NCBI GenBank assembly: GCA_029552125.1
Contig: JAKPEE010000069.1
Span: 1 to 64,000, forward strand
Direction: 5' to 3'
Length of the DNA: 64,000 nt
From: Bacillota bacterium
GTDB taxonomy: Bacteria; Bacillota; Dethiobacteria; DTU022
How positions within the stretch are numbered: position 1 is the first letter of the stretch; every line of letters starts with the position of its first letter. Under the pieces are notes generated by a model, which saw nothing but the letters and a program-made list of their open reading frames with translations, had not been told where the DNA came from and made no database searches. Shown here in pieces: positions 29,419 to 40,687 of this stretch. Both the position numbers and the translations under genes were made by a program.

Positions 29419-30531
29419 TTAAAGACCTTCTAATATTTGGGCTGCTCTTTTTTCCCAGGTGTATTTTTCCTGCAGGCAAGAAAAAGCGGCTGCCGCGAGA
29501 CGGTCGCGCAAATTTTGATCCCCGGCCAAAAGCTGCACGGCTCTGGTCCACTCGTCGAGGCGGCCGGGCGGACAAAGAAGAGCGTTGTGGCCATGGATTA
29601 AAATTTCTTTTAAAGCGGGCAGATCGCTGGCAATAATCGGCTTGCCGTAGGCCATGTATTCGAAAATTTTTAACGGAGACATCCACCGGGCGGTATCGCC
29701 GCCGCCGGGAATGGCCACTTTTTCCTGGTACGGTGCCAGAACAATATCGATTTTACGGTAATAACGGGCCAGCTCTCCGGGCGGGACATGTCCGGTGAAG
29801 CAAAGGTTTTCCTGGGAAATACAGGAATTGCGCCACCGCTCGACATCTTTCTCAGAGCCGCCGACAACCAGGAAATCATATTGCGGCAGCCGTTTTGCCA
29901 GCTCCAGGATGATTTCCAGGCCCCGGCCGGGGTAAAGGCTGCCGACATAACCGATGGTTGGCCTGCTATTTGGTAAAACAGTATCTTCAACGCCGTCTGA
30001 ATCCGGTATATCGGAACCATCCGGGGCCACCATAATTTTTTCCTCCGGTAATTCCGGGAATAGCCGGCGGTATTCTTCCTGCAGCGCATTGGTAATCACG
30101 ATCAATTTCTTCAGGTTTCTGTTGCGCATCAGCCGCCGGGTCAGGCAAAAATGAATGAAAGAGGTAGGAGGTTTGTGCGCTTCAAAATAAAAGGGAACAT
30201 TGTAAAAAAATGTAGCCAGCGTTAAAGTAAACAAATCCCGGCTAAAAATGAGATCAGGAATAGCGGTTTTTTTAAGAAAAAAATAAAAACGGAGCAGGTA
30301 GAAAAACAATCCATGCACTTTGTCGGTGCGGCCCTTAAGCAGGGTAATTTTGAATCTGTTGCTGACTCCATAGTAGTCAAAAAGAGAATCGAGAGGCATT
30401 GGCGTATACCGGGCGGCCACGAGATGCAGCTCATGGCCCTGCTGCGCCAGGGCCTGGCACATTTTCATTACCTGCACGCTGTTTGCGGCTTTAGAAGGCA
30501 GTAGTGAACGGGAGAGGTAGATTATGCGCAA
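29419..30531 (-). CDS. GT4 family glycosyltransferase
   Basis: RPTIGYVGSLYPGRGLEIILELAKRLPQYDFLVVGG...SPLKIFEYMAYGKPIIASDLPALKEI. Confidence 0.9.
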   Translation of the reverse strand: MRIIYLSRSLLPSKAANSVQVMKMCQALAQQGHELHLVAARYTPMPLDSLFDYYGVSNRFKITLLKGRTDKVHGLFFYLLRFYFFLKKTAIPDLIFSRDLFTLTLATFFYNVPFYFEAHKPPTSFIHFCLTRRLMRNRNLKKLIVITNALQEEYRRLFPELPEEKIMVAPDGSDIPDSDGVEDTVLPNSRPTIGYVGSLYPGRGLEIILELAKRLPQYDFLVVGGSEKDVERWRNSCISQENLCFTGHVPPGELARYYRKIDIVLAPYQEKVAIPGGGDTARWMSPLKIFEYMAYGKPIIASDLPALKEILIHGHNALLCPPGRLDEWTRAVQLLAGDQNLRDRLAAAAFSCLQEKYTWEKRAAQILEGL

Positions 30532-30586
30532 ATGAACAACCTGCTTTCATTGAAATAACCGTCCGGGCTACAGTCAGGCTAAATTT

Positions 30587-31258
30587 TTATTTCCTGGCGC
30601 TGCCCCAGAAATTCGGATAAACCGGCAGGGGCGCCGCATTTAAAATATGAAGCATTATAATCCCTGGCAGGCCCAGCTTTTTTTTGGCCTTGTTCTTGTT
30701 ATGGTCGGTTAGTATGGTAAATTTGCCGATGTTGACATCGTGAAAACCTGCCTCCTGCAGCAGGTTTTTAAGCGTGCCCTTCGTTTGCAGGGAGCAATGA
30801 TATCTCTTCCACCGGGTCAACGATTTTTGAGAAAATATTTCCCACGGGATATTTATATATTTGTTCGGTGTTTGGAATAGCAGTAATCCGCCTGTTTTTA
30901 AAATCCTGTTCACTTCATCCCGCAGATATTTTTTTACCGCGGGGATATGCTCGATCACATCAAACATCAGTACCACATCAACAGATTGATCATCACAGGG
31001 AATCTGCTGCCCATTATACCAGGCGAGATTAGGGGCAATTTCCCGGTATGATTGCTTGCCCCGTTCAATCGCTTGTTGATTAACATCAAGCCCGTGAACA
31101 TCATGATAACCCAGCCTGTACAAATTATAGATCAAGCTGCCGTAGCGGCATCCGATATCGAGTATTTTGGCATTGTTAGATATCTGGTGCCTTAAAAAAA
31201 AATGTACGGATGCTTCGATATTGCCGTGTTCTTTTGTTAATGAGATTATTTGATCCAT
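30587..31258 (-). CDS. Class I SAM-dependent methyltransferase
   Basis: AKILDIGCRYGSLIYNLYRLGYHDVHGLDVN...VDVVLMFDVIEHI. Confidence 0.88.
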   Translation of the reverse strand: MDQIISLTKEHGNIEASVHFFLRHQISNNAKILDIGCRYGSLIYNLYRLGYHDVHGLDVNQQAIERGKQSYREIAPNLAWYNGQQIPCDDQSVDVVLMFDVIEHIPAVKKYLRDEVNRILKTGGLLLFQTPNKYINIPWEIFSQKSLTRWKRYHCSLQTKGTLKNLLQEAGFHDVNIGKFTILTDHNKNKAKKKLGLPGIIMLHILNAAPLPVYPNFWGSARK

Positions 31259-31291
31259 CGTTGTTTTCCGGCCAGGCTTTCGGAATATTAA

Positions 31292-31500
31292 TCAAAACAT
31301 AAGCATGAAAGAATAAGCGGACAGCGCCGCTACTGCCAGCAGCAACACATAGAAGCAATCTGTTTACCCGGCGCTTTGCCGTACCGGCCAAACAGGAATG
31401 CGGCTATGCCCGGTAGCCAGAAAAATATTATTGAAAACCCTTTCGACTTTAACCCGGTTTTTGCTTTGGGGTTGTGCCGGGAGACTAATGTCCATGGCAG
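31292..31500 (-). pseudogene. Frameshifted C-terminal remnant of a polytopic membrane protein
   Basis: Minus-strand reading ...KGFSIIFFWLPGIAAFLFGRYGKAPGKQI then, after a 1-nt shift, FYVLLLAVAALSAYSFMLMF stop; two TM-like segments split by the shift. Confidence 0.4.
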
Positions 31501-31760
31501 AAAGCATTACGGCTAACCAACTTTGCTTTTTAATATGAAAAAATATTTGGGACAATTGAAAATGCTTTTAAGTATTTATACCATTACATAATGATCATTT
31601 CAAGTTAAATCGCGGTTTAAAATGATCTCCGGAAGTGCTGAAAACAATCGTAAACATCCGCGGACTATCCAGTAGGAATCTAGAGATGAAATGGCGAATA
31701 GGATTCATACCTGGGCACCAACCGAAAGTTTTTTATTATAAACAGCGAGGTGGCGACGAT

Positions 31761-32816
31761 TTGAATATACTGGTAACAGGCGGAGCCGGGTTCATCGGCT
31801 CGAATTTTTTAAACCGCTTTGTCTCCCGCTATCCCGAGCATAGATTTATTAATTTTGATGCCCTTACATATGCTGCCAACCTGATGAACCTGGCAAAAGT
31901 GGCGGATCGGCCAAACTATGTTTTTGAAAAGGGCGACATCGCCGATTACGACCGGGTCAGGGAAATTTTCGAGCAGTATGAACCGGACCTGGTCATTCAC
32001 TTCGCCGCGGAAAGCCACGTCGACCGCAGTATCGTCGGTCCGGCCGCCTTTATGCGCACCAATATCACCGGCACTTTCAACCTGCTCGAAGCCTGCCGCC
32101 ATTTCTGGGGCCGGAAAGAAGGGAAGCTCTTTCACCATGTCAGCACCGACGAGGTGTACGGCTCCCTTGGCGCAACCGGCTACTTTACCGAGACTACACC
32201 CTATGACCCCAGCAGCCCTTACTCGGCTTCCAAGGCCGCCAGCGATCACCTGGTCAGGGCCTACAGCCGCACTTACAATCTCCCCGTGGTGGTGACTAAC
32301 TGCTCCAATAACTATGGACCGTACCAGTTTCCGGAGAAGCTGATCCCGTTAATGATCATCAATGCGCTGGAGGGCAGGCCGCTGCCGGTATACGGCCGGG
32401 GGGAAAACGTGCGTGACTGGCTGTACGTAGAAGATCATTGCGATGCCATCTGGACGGTGATCCAGAAAGGCAGGCGCGGCGAAACCTATAACATCGGCGG
32501 CAATAATGAGTGGAAAAACATTGATATAGTTCATAAAATTTGTGAAGTTTTAGCGGAAGAGACACAGAAAGATGTCGCTGCCTTGAAGAAGCTGATTACT
32601 TTCGTGAAAGACAGGCCCGGCCACGATCTGCGCTACGCCATTGACAGCACCAAGATCAGGAAAGAGCTGGGCTGGCGCCCGCAGGAAACTTTTGAAACGG
32701 GCTTGCGCAAGACGGTGCGCTGGTACCTGGACAACCAATCCTGGATTAACAGCGTGAAAACGGGAGAGTATCAGCAGTGGCTGAAACAGAATTATGAGCA
32801 GCGCGCGACAGGGTAG
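31761..32816 (+). CDS. rfbB: dTDP-glucose 4,6-dehydratase
   Basis: [18 protein letters not shown]...[12 protein letters not shown]...[15 protein letters not shown]; likely TTG start at 31761 after GAGGTGG. Confidence 0.95.
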   Translation: MNILVTGGAGFIGSNFLNRFVSRYPEHRFINFDALTYAANLMNLAKVADRPNYVFEKGDIADYDRVREIFEQYEPDLVIHFAAESHVDRSIVGPAAFMRTNITGTFNLLEACRHFWGRKEGKLFHHVSTDEVYGSLGATGYFTETTPYDPSSPYSASKAASDHLVRAYSRTYNLPVVVTNCSNNYGPYQFPEKLIPLMIINALEGRPLPVYGRGENVRDWLYVEDHCDAIWTVIQKGRRGETYNIGGNNEWKNIDIVHKICEVLAEETQKDVAALKKLITFVKDRPGHDLRYAIDSTKIRKELGWRPQETFETGLRKTVRWYLDNQSWINSVKTGEYQQWLKQNYEQRATG

Positions 32817-32911
32817 GGAAGGGTTTAAATCCACCTGCCCCCTTTAACAGGGGAGACAGGCGGGGTTCTTCATCATAATAATCAATCCAGTATGGGAAAA
32901 GGAGCAAGGCC

Positions 32912-33778
32912 ATGAAAGGGATTATTCTGGCCGGAGGGGCCGGCACCAGGCTCTATCCGTGCACTATCTCCACGAGCAAGCAGTTGCTGCCGGTATACGA
33001 CAAGCCGATGATTTACTACCCCCTCTCCACGCTGATGCTGGCCGGCATCAAGGATATTCTGGTTATATCCACCCCGGAGGACACCCCCAAGTTTGAGGCC
33101 ATCCTGGGCGATGGAGCGCGGCTGGGCATAAGCCTCTCTTACCGGGTGCAGGAAAAACCGGGAGGCATCGCCCAGGCTTTCCTGGTCGGTGAGACCTTTA
33201 TTGGCAGCGAGAAGGTTTGTTTAATTCTCGGCGACAATATCTTTTACGGCCACGGCATGACCGAAGTGCTGCGCCGGGCCAGGGGGCTGGAGCGAGGTGC
33301 GCTGGTCTTCGGTTACCAGGTCAAAGATCCGCAGCGATACGGGGTTATCGAATTTGATGCCGACGGCACCGCGCTCAGCATCGAAGAAAAGCCGCAGCAG
33401 CCGAAATCCAATTACGCCGTGCCGGGCATCTATTTTTACGACAACCAGGTGGTGGAAATAACTAAAAGTTTAAAACCCTCCGCCCGCGGCGAACTGGAAA
33501 TTACCGATGTGAACCGGGCCTACCTGGAGCGGCGGCAACTGGCGGTAGAGCTGCTGGGCCGGGGCGTGGCCTGGCTGGACACGGGAACTCCCGACAGCCT
33601 CATGGAGGCGGCCAATTTTGTGGCCACCATCGAGAGAAGGCAGGGGCTGAAGATAGCCTGTATTGAAGAGGTGGCCTACCGCATGGGCTATATCAACCGG
33701 GAGCAGTTGCGGGAACTGATTGACAGGCTGCCGAAAAGCCATTATAAAGAATACCTGGAAACGCTGCTGCAGCAATGA
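32912..33778 (+). CDS. rfbA: Glucose-1-phosphate thymidylyltransferase
   Basis: [46 protein letters not shown]. Confidence 0.96.
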   Translation: MKGIILAGGAGTRLYPCTISTSKQLLPVYDKPMIYYPLSTLMLAGIKDILVISTPEDTPKFEAILGDGARLGISLSYRVQEKPGGIAQAFLVGETFIGSEKVCLILGDNIFYGHGMTEVLRRARGLERGALVFGYQVKDPQRYGVIEFDADGTALSIEEKPQQPKSNYAVPGIYFYDNQVVEITKSLKPSARGELEITDVNRAYLERRQLAVELLGRGVAWLDTGTPDSLMEAANFVATIERRQGLKIACIEEVAYRMGYINREQLRELIDRLPKSHYKEYLETLLQQ

Positions 33779-33814
33779 GGCACGCCGGCTGGTTTCGTAG
33801 AAGAGCACGAAAGG

Positions 33815-34309
33815 ATGAGCTCTTTGCTTTCTTCATGGAAAAAGGGTAACATTGACGGAGTCGTAATCAAGCCCTTGCGGAAACACCTGGACCGCCGCGG
33901 CTTTCTCTGCGAAACATTCCGCCTTGACGAACTGCCCCCGGATCTCAAGCCGGTGATGAGCTATATCTCTTATACTGAACCGGGGATGGCCCGGGGGCCG
34001 CATGAACACCGCGCCCAAACCGATATTTTCAGCTTTCCCGGGCCGGGCAACTTTCTGCTGAAGCTGTGGGACAACCGCCCGGGAAGCGCCACCCGCGGGA
34101 ATTACATGGAGCTTTTCGCCGGTGAAGACAACCCGCTTACCGTGATTATTCCTCCCGGCATTGTGCATGGCTATAAGAATATCTCCGCCCATAGCCGCGG
34201 CATGGTGTTAAACTTCCCCGACAGGCTCTACCGGGGCTGGGGCAGGGCGGAAGAGGTGGATGAGATCCGGCACGAGGACGACGCGGAAAGCCCGTTTAAA
34301 CTGGAGTAA
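33815..34309 (+). CDS. rfbC: dTDP-4-dehydrorhamnose 3,5-epimerase family protein
   Basis: DRRGFLCETFR...ARGPHEHRAQTDIFSF...IPPGIVHGYKNIS. Confidence 0.85.
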   Translation: MSSLLSSWKKGNIDGVVIKPLRKHLDRRGFLCETFRLDELPPDLKPVMSYISYTEPGMARGPHEHRAQTDIFSFPGPGNFLLKLWDNRPGSATRGNYMELFAGEDNPLTVIIPPGIVHGYKNISAHSRGMVLNFPDRLYRGWGRAEEVDEIRHEDDAESPFKLE

Positions 34310-34359
34310 TTACATCAATCCTCAATGGCGAAGGATGATGGGAAAACGATCATAAATAT

Positions 34360-35259
34360 TTGGCGAGGCATGTTGTCGAAGTGATAATACTGCTGCTGGG
34401 GAAAAACGGCCAGATCGGGTGGGAGCTGCAGCGAACCCTTCCCACGCTGGGGCAGGTGGTGGCCCTGGGCCGGGACCGCCTCGATCTGGCTGACGCGATA
34501 GCGCTGCGCCGGACGGTAAGGGAAGTGAGGCCGGACATTATTGTTAATGCCGCCGCGTACACCGCGGTGGACCGGGCTGAAGAAGAAGCGGCTCTAGCCA
34601 TGGCGGTAAACGGCATCGCCCCCGGAATCCTGGCCGAAGAAGCGGCGCGCCTGAAGGCCCTGCTGGTACATTATTCCACGGACTATGTTTTTGACGGAAC
34701 CGGCACGGCCCCATACCGGGAAGAGGACCGGCCCAACCCGCTCAACGTTTACGGCAGGTCCAAGCTGGCCGGAGAGGAGGCGATCCGGGCAAGCGGAGCG
34801 CCCCACCTGATTTTCCGGACCAGTTGGGTTTACGGTTTGCGCGGGAAAAATTTTCTCTTAACCATGCTGCGCCTTGCCCGCGAACAGGAGGAGCTGCGCA
34901 TCGTCAACGATCAGGTCGGCACGCCCAACTGGTGCGGCATGGCGGCTGAAGTAACAACGATGGTTTTACGGGAATACCGGGCCCGCGAAGACAGCTCCCT
35001 TGCGGGCACCTATCACCTCAGCGCGGAGGGGAAGGCTAGCTGGTATGATTTTGCCCGGGCGATTCTGTCCGCCGATCCCCGGAAAGAAGAGCAGGTCTGC
35101 CGCAGGATTATCCCCATCGCTACCGCGCAATATCCTACTCCGGCCAGGAGACCGCTTTACTCGGTTTTGGACAACCGCAAAATTAAAAGCACTTTTAATC
35201 TAAAGATGGAGCGCTGGGACAGGTACCTGGAACAACTTTTACAGCCTGCACGTGAGTGA
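34360..35259 (+). CDS. rfbD: dTDP-4-dehydrorhamnose reductase
   Basis: LLLGKNGQIGWELQRTL...VNAAAYTAVDRAEEE...YSTDYVFDGTGTAPYREEDRPNPLNVYGRSKLAGE; start may be GTG 34381. Confidence 0.93.
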   Translation: MARHVVEVIILLLGKNGQIGWELQRTLPTLGQVVALGRDRLDLADAIALRRTVREVRPDIIVNAAAYTAVDRAEEEAALAMAVNGIAPGILAEEAARLKALLVHYSTDYVFDGTGTAPYREEDRPNPLNVYGRSKLAGEEAIRASGAPHLIFRTSWVYGLRGKNFLLTMLRLAREQEELRIVNDQVGTPNWCGMAAEVTTMVLREYRAREDSSLAGTYHLSAEGKASWYDFARAILSADPRKEEQVCRRIIPIATAQYPTPARRPLYSVLDNRKIKSTFNLKMERWDRYLEQLLQPARE

Positions 35260-35516
35260 ACCATAACCGGGAAGGCGGCAGCCAGGCCCGGCATGGCTGC
35301 GGGCAGCCAAAACAGCGGGGCTGCATGAAAATGCGGTTGAAGGGAATAATATTAAATTTCCATTTACTACCCGGTTGTTAACGGTAACAGCCAGGAATTA
35401 TGGCCGGAATACTGGATCAGGAATTTTGGAAACTGAAGCCGGCGGCTGGCGGCCGGCTAAAGGGAAGCGACCCTGAGGGGCAATAATATTCGGAACCTGG
35501 GGGTAAACAGAACTGG

Positions 35517-37316
35517 ATGATTAAAGCGGCCAGGCGTATTTTTCTGCTCAGTAAAAAAGCCTACGGCCTGCTGCGCCGGGAAGGTTTTAAGGGCCTTTGG
35601 CGCAAAGTTGCCTTTTTAAGGAAACTTTCCGCCAAGAACTCTTACCGGCGCCTTCTTGCCGAAAACCGGCTCACTGAACAGGACCGGGCTGAACTGGCGC
35701 GCCGGATCGGGGAGATGCCTTTTCGGCCCCTCATTTCGGTTTTGGTCCCCGTTTATAATGTTGAAGAGAAATGGCTGCGCCGCTGCCTCGATTCCGTGTT
35801 AAACCAGGTCTACCCCCACTGGGAGCTGTGCCTGGCCGATGACGCCTCCACCGCTCCCCATGTCCGGCGGGTGCTGCAGGAATATAGCGCGGCCGACCGG
35901 CGGATCAAGGTTGTCTACCGGGAAAAAAACGGCCATATCGCCGCGGCCAGCAACTCCGCCTTGAGCCTGGCCGGCGGAGAATATATCGCCCTGCTGGATC
36001 ATGACGACGAACTCACCGCAGACGCCCTCTACGAGGTAGCGCGGCTGTTAAACCGCCATCCCGACGCCGATATGATCTACAGCGATGAAGATAAAATTGA
36101 CGAAACCGGCCGGCGTCATTCCCCGTTGTTTAAGCCGGACTGGTCTTACGATACATTTCTGTCGCAGATGTATACCTGCCATCTCGGCGTCTACCGTACC
36201 CGCCTGGTTAAAGAGCTGGGCGGCTTCAGAGAAGGTTTTGAAGGCAGCCAGGACTACGACCTGGTTCTGCGCCTTTGTGAAAAAACGGAAAAGATCTATC
36301 ATATACCCCGCGTCCTTTATTCCTGGCGTGAAATTGCCACCTCTACCGCGGCCAGCGCCGCCTCCAAGCCCTACGCGCATACCAGCGGCCTCAGGGCGCT
36401 TAATGAGCACCTGGCGCGCCGCTACAAGCCCGGGGAGGCCTGGTGCCAGTCAGGCCGCTGGGATTTCGTCTACGACGTGCGCTACCGGCTGCCGGAGAAC
36501 ACCGGCGTATCCATTATCATTCCCACCCGGGATCGGGTTGACTTGCTGAAAAATTGCCTTGACAGCATCATCACTAAAACCGACTACGCGCGCTACGAGA
36601 TCATTATCATGGATAACGGCTCTGTGGAGGAAGAGACCGCCCGGTACTTCGAGGCCATCAGGAGTGATAAAATTAAAATCGTTGAAGCGCCGTACGCCTT
36701 TAACTGGGCCCGGATCAACAATCACGGGATCGATGTGGCCGGCGGGGACGTTTTTGTCTTTTTAAATAACGATACAGAGGTGATCAGCGCGGACTGGCTG
36801 ACCAGGCTGGCGGAAAAAGCGGTCCGCCGGGAAACAGGCACTGTCGGAGCCCTGCTGCTCTACCGCGACGGCACTATCCAGCATGCCGGCGTGGTGGTGG
36901 GCATGGGCGGCTGGGCTGATCATGTTTTCAAGGGGATGGAGCCGGTGCACTACGGCTCGCCTTTCATCTCGCCGCTAATCACCCGCAACGTCCTGGCTTC
37001 CACCGGCGCCTGCCTCGCCGTATCCCGGAAGACGGTGGAGAAAATCGGCCGCTTCAACGAAGAATTTATCATCTGCGGCAGCGACGTGGAGTTTTGCCTG
37101 CGCGCCCATGAAAACGGCTTGCGCAATATTTATGATCCGGAGGTGCGGCTCTATCACCTTGAATCCCGCTCCCGGCGCAACCTGGCCATCCCGGAGAGCG
37201 ATTTCGCCCTTTCAGCCCGCTATTACAAGAAATACCTGGCCAGCGGCGATCCGTTTTACAACCGCAACCTGGATCTTTTTTCGCCGGTTCCGGCTGTAAC
37301 ACCACAGAGGAGGTAA
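35517..37316 (+). CDS. GT2 family glycosyltransferase, two GT-A domains
   Basis: ISVLVPVYNVEEKWLRRCLDSVLNQVYPHWELCLADDAST and a second VSIIIPTRDRVDLLKNCLDSI...FLNNDTEV. Confidence 0.92.
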   Translation: MIKAARRIFLLSKKAYGLLRREGFKGLWRKVAFLRKLSAKNSYRRLLAENRLTEQDRAELARRIGEMPFRPLISVLVPVYNVEEKWLRRCLDSVLNQVYPHWELCLADDASTAPHVRRVLQEYSAADRRIKVVYREKNGHIAAASNSALSLAGGEYIALLDHDDELTADALYEVARLLNRHPDADMIYSDEDKIDETGRRHSPLFKPDWSYDTFLSQMYTCHLGVYRTRLVKELGGFREGFEGSQDYDLVLRLCEKTEKIYHIPRVLYSWREIATSTAASAASKPYAHTSGLRALNEHLARRYKPGEAWCQSGRWDFVYDVRYRLPENTGVSIIIPTRDRVDLLKNCLDSIITKTDYARYEIIIMDNGSVEEETARYFEAIRSDKIKIVEAPYAFNWARINNHGIDVAGGDVFVFLNNDTEVISADWLTRLAEKAVRRETGTVGALLLYRDGTIQHAGVVVGMGGWADHVFKGMEPVHYGSPFISPLITRNVLASTGACLAVSRKTVEKIGRFNEEFIICGSDVEFCLRAHENGLRNIYDPEVRLYHLESRSRRNLAIPESDFALSARYYKKYLASGDPFYNRNLDLFSPVPAVTPQRR

Positions 37317-37321
37317 GGACC

Positions 37322-38572
37322 ATGGCTGTTGTGGATAACCTGGTCGACCGGGCCCGCCGGAGCAAAGCCTTAAAATATATCTATCTCAAGCTGTTCAGCC
37401 CGTATGTTGATCTGCATATCAAGGAGATCTCATTTACGATCAAACCGCGGCCGCAGGACCATGCGGAAAGAAGGCTGAATCTGCTGGTTCCCTCCATCAG
37501 CGCCGCCCATGTTTTCGGTGGAATCAGCACCGCTCTTAATTTTTTTGAACAGATTGCCCTGGCCGGAGGCTTTAAGGGCAGAATTATCGTCATTAACGCC
37601 GAGCCGCAGGCCGGGGAGATTGAGAAAAGCTTCCCCGGTTATCGCCTCGGTGACGGTGGCGCCGGCGGCGATATAGACAGGCAGATCTGGCCCTGCCGCC
37701 ATAAAGAGATTGCTGTTCCGGTGGGGCCGCAAGACTACTTTATGGCCACGGCCTGGTGGACCGCCTACTGCGCGCAAAACCTGGTCAACTGGCAGGCGGA
37801 ACATTACCGCTGCAGCCGCAAACCGCTGCTCTACCTGATTCAGGACTTTGAACCCGGTTTCTACCCCTGGTCCGGCGAATATCTGCTCTGTGAAAGCACT
37901 TACCGCTATGACGGCCCCCAGGTGGCCCTCTTTAATACCAGGCTGTTAAAAGATTTTTTCACGCAAAATGGATTTCACTTTACGCAGGAATTCTATTTTG
38001 AGCCCCCGTTAAACGAACAGATCCGGCGCTTGAAAAAAGAGCTGGCCGGTGTTAAGCGGAAAAAGCAGATCCTGGTTTACGGGCGCCCTTCCACCCCGCG
38101 CAACGCTTTTCCGTTGATCCTGGAAGGGTTGAAAGTATGGGCGGCAGGGCAGCCCGGCGCCCGGCAGTGGAAAATTATATCTGTCGGTGAAAAACACCGC
38201 CAGATCGACCTGGGCCACGGAGTGATCGTCCACTCCCTGGGCAAGGTAAGCCTTGAAGAATACGGGCGCCTGCTGGCGGAATCTTCGGTGGGGGTATCGT
38301 TAATGGTTTCGCCTCACCCCAGTTATCCGCCCCTGGAGATGGCGGAATACGGCCTGCAGGTCATCACCAACAGCTTTCAGGCCAAGGATCTCTCGCAGCT
38401 TTATCCCAACATCGTCTCCCTGCAAAGGTGCCTGCCCGCCGATATTGCCGCCGCCATCGACGCAGCAACGCAAAAAGAGCCGCTGCCGCTGGCGGAAGCC
38501 GGGACGGCCTTAAGGGAGCAGAGCGACTATGAGCAATTAAGCGCCAGCGTGGCCCGCGCCCTGCTAAGCTGA
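37322..38572 (+). CDS. Rhamnosyltransferase WsaF-like glycosyltransferase
   Basis: LNLLVPSISAAHVFGGISTALNFFEQIA...LYLIQDFEPGFYPWSGEYLL...YGRPSTPRNAFPL. Confidence 0.8.
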   Translation: MAVVDNLVDRARRSKALKYIYLKLFSPYVDLHIKEISFTIKPRPQDHAERRLNLLVPSISAAHVFGGISTALNFFEQIALAGGFKGRIIVINAEPQAGEIEKSFPGYRLGDGGAGGDIDRQIWPCRHKEIAVPVGPQDYFMATAWWTAYCAQNLVNWQAEHYRCSRKPLLYLIQDFEPGFYPWSGEYLLCESTYRYDGPQVALFNTRLLKDFFTQNGFHFTQEFYFEPPLNEQIRRLKKELAGVKRKKQILVYGRPSTPRNAFPLILEGLKVWAAGQPGARQWKIISVGEKHRQIDLGHGVIVHSLGKVSLEEYGRLLAESSVGVSLMVSPHPSYPPLEMAEYGLQVITNSFQAKDLSQLYPNIVSLQRCLPADIAAAIDAATQKEPLPLAEAGTALREQSDYEQLSASVARALLS

Positions 38573-38704
38573 TGGGTTTATGATGCCGCCAGGAAAATGG
38601 GTTATAATAATTTTCTAGCCCCCTGATCTCTTTGCAAACAAAGGGAGGATGGGGGTGAGGGGCGGGAGCTTCCAGCCGGCTTCTGGAAGCCCGGAGCTCC
38701 ACCC

Positions 38705-39766
38705 GTGAGAAAAGCAAGAATAACAAGGAAAGCAAAGAAGGTAATAAAAATTAGCAATAGTGGGAAAAATATCTCAAGCGGTGCCCTTTCCGTCGCCCTG
38801 TGCACTTACAACGGCGGCGCTTATTTACAGGAGCAGTTGGAAAGCATTGCCGCGCAGACCCTGCCGCCGGCGGAACTGGTTGTCTGTGACGACGGTTCCA
38901 CGGACAATACCATGGCCCTGATCCGGGATTATGCACGGCGGGCGCCGTTTGCGGTGCGGCTTTATGACAACGAGCACCGTCTCGGCGTGATCGCCAATTA
39001 TTCCCGGGCGGTGAGCCTGTGCCGCGGCGACTATATTGCCCTGTGCGACCAGGACGATCTCTGGTGCCCGGAAAAACTGGAACTGTCTCTGGACTGCATG
39101 CGCGGGGCGGAGGAAAGGTACGGCCAAAAGACACCTTTGATGGTGCACAGCGATCTGCAGGTAGTAGACCTGCAAGGCCGGATCATGGCCGCGTCGTTGA
39201 TGAAATCGCAAAATATACACCATGTCGAAGACGAGCCCCTGAAAACGCTGCTGGCGCAAAATTTTGTTACCGGCTGCACCGTTTTACTGAACCGCCCGCT
39301 GGCGGAAGCGGCCTTGCCGCTGCCTGAAAAGGCACTGATGCATGACTGGTGGTTTGCCCTGGTGGCTTCGGTCCTGGGCCGGATTGTTTTCTTGCCCCGC
39401 CCTACCGTATCCTACCGCCAGCACGGGGGCAACACCGTCGGCGCGAAAAAATTTATTTCCGTCAAAAGCGCTTCCCGCCTGGCCAGAGTAAAAGAGCTGG
39501 AGCATACCATTGCCCGCACCGTGGAGCAGGGCCTGGCTTTGCTGGACAGGCTGGAACAGAGAGGCACCGCGGCCCTTCCGCCTTACCTGGCCGGCTACCT
39601 TAAGGCGGCGCGGCAAAACGGCAAAGAGGCGGCAGCTTATGCCCGCAGCCATGGCATCACCAAGCAGGGCCGGCTGCGCCGCTTCGTTTTTCTGCTGCTG
39701 CTGGCCAGGGGCCGTTATCTTGAATACCTGGAGGAAAATTGTGCGGCTGAGCGTAATTATTGTTAA
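38705..39766 (+). CDS. GT2 family glycosyltransferase (rhamnosyltransferase-like)
   Basis: LSVALCTYNGGAYLQEQLESIAAQTLPPAELVVCDDGSTDNT...CDQDDLWCPEKLE. Confidence 0.92.
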   Translation: MRKARITRKAKKVIKISNSGKNISSGALSVALCTYNGGAYLQEQLESIAAQTLPPAELVVCDDGSTDNTMALIRDYARRAPFAVRLYDNEHRLGVIANYSRAVSLCRGDYIALCDQDDLWCPEKLELSLDCMRGAEERYGQKTPLMVHSDLQVVDLQGRIMAASLMKSQNIHHVEDEPLKTLLAQNFVTGCTVLLNRPLAEAALPLPEKALMHDWWFALVASVLGRIVFLPRPTVSYRQHGGNTVGAKKFISVKSASRLARVKELEHTIARTVEQGLALLDRLEQRGTAALPPYLAGYLKAARQNGKEAAAYARSHGITKQGRLRRFVFLLLLARGRYLEYLEENCAAERNYC

Positions 39767-40658
39767 CTGGAATGCTAAGGAATTCCTGGAAAGATGCCTG
39801 AAATCTGTTTTTGCCAGCGAGTTTAAAGGGGACTTTGAGGTAATTGTCGTGGACAACAACTCTAGCGATAACAGCGTGGCTTTTGTCCGCGAAAACTACC
39901 CCTGCGCCCGGGTTCTGGCCAACCGGGAAAACACCGGTTTTGCCCGGGCCAACAATCAGGCCATCCGGGAAAGCCGGGGGGATTATATCCTGCTTTTGAA
40001 TCCCGACACCGAGATCCGCAAGGAGACGCTGCAGGTTATGGTTGATTTTATGGACAGGAGGCCTGAATGCGGCATGGCCGGGTGCAGGGTTTTAAACCCC
40101 GACGGGACGCTGCAACTGGCCTGCCGCCGTAATATTCCCACCCTGGCCGACGCCTTTTTTAAACTGATCGGTATCAGCCGCCTTTTCCCCCGCTCCGCCC
40201 GTTTTTCCCGCTACAACCTGACCTTTCTCTCGCCTGACGTGATGACCCGGGTTGATGCTGTATCCGGCGCTTTTCTCATGGCCCGCCGCGAGACGGTGGA
40301 AAAGATCGGGCTGCTGGATGAGCGTTTTTTCATGTACGGTGAAGACCTGGATTGGTGCTGGCGCTCCAGGCAGGCCGGGTATGTCAATTACTATGTGCCC
40401 GATACGGCCATTGTCCATTATCACGGCCAGAGCAGTAAAAAAAGGCCGTTTCGCACGGCTTACTACTTTTACCAGGCCATGTATCTTTTTTACTGCAAGC
40501 ACAGTGCCCCCCGCTGGGCCTGGCCGCTGGTGCGGGCAGCCTCCCTGGCGGCGTTCGCCGTGGCTCTGCCCAAAACCGTCTGGACCTTAAAAAAAAGGTG
40601 GAGCCAGTCGCCGGGCGCCGGGGCAGGACAATGGATGGACGGCGCGAATAATCTATAG
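39741..40658 (+). CDS. GT2 family glycosyltransferase (RfbN/WbbL-like)
   Basis: RLSVIIVNWNAKEFLERCLKSV...LLNPDTEI...FFMYGEDLDWCWRSRQAGY; GTG 39741 preceded by GGAGG is the likely start. Confidence 0.9.
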   Translation: MRLSVIIVNWNAKEFLERCLKSVFASEFKGDFEVIVVDNNSSDNSVAFVRENYPCARVLANRENTGFARANNQAIRESRGDYILLLNPDTEIRKETLQVMVDFMDRRPECGMAGCRVLNPDGTLQLACRRNIPTLADAFFKLIGISRLFPRSARFSRYNLTFLSPDVMTRVDAVSGAFLMARRETVEKIGLLDERFFMYGEDLDWCWRSRQAGYVNYYVPDTAIVHYHGQSSKKRPFRTAYYFYQAMYLFYCKHSAPRWAWPLVRAASLAAFAVALPKTVWTLKKRWSQSPGAGAGQWMDGANNL

Positions 40659-40687
40659 AAGAGCATGGGTGGCCGGAGGTGTAACGG

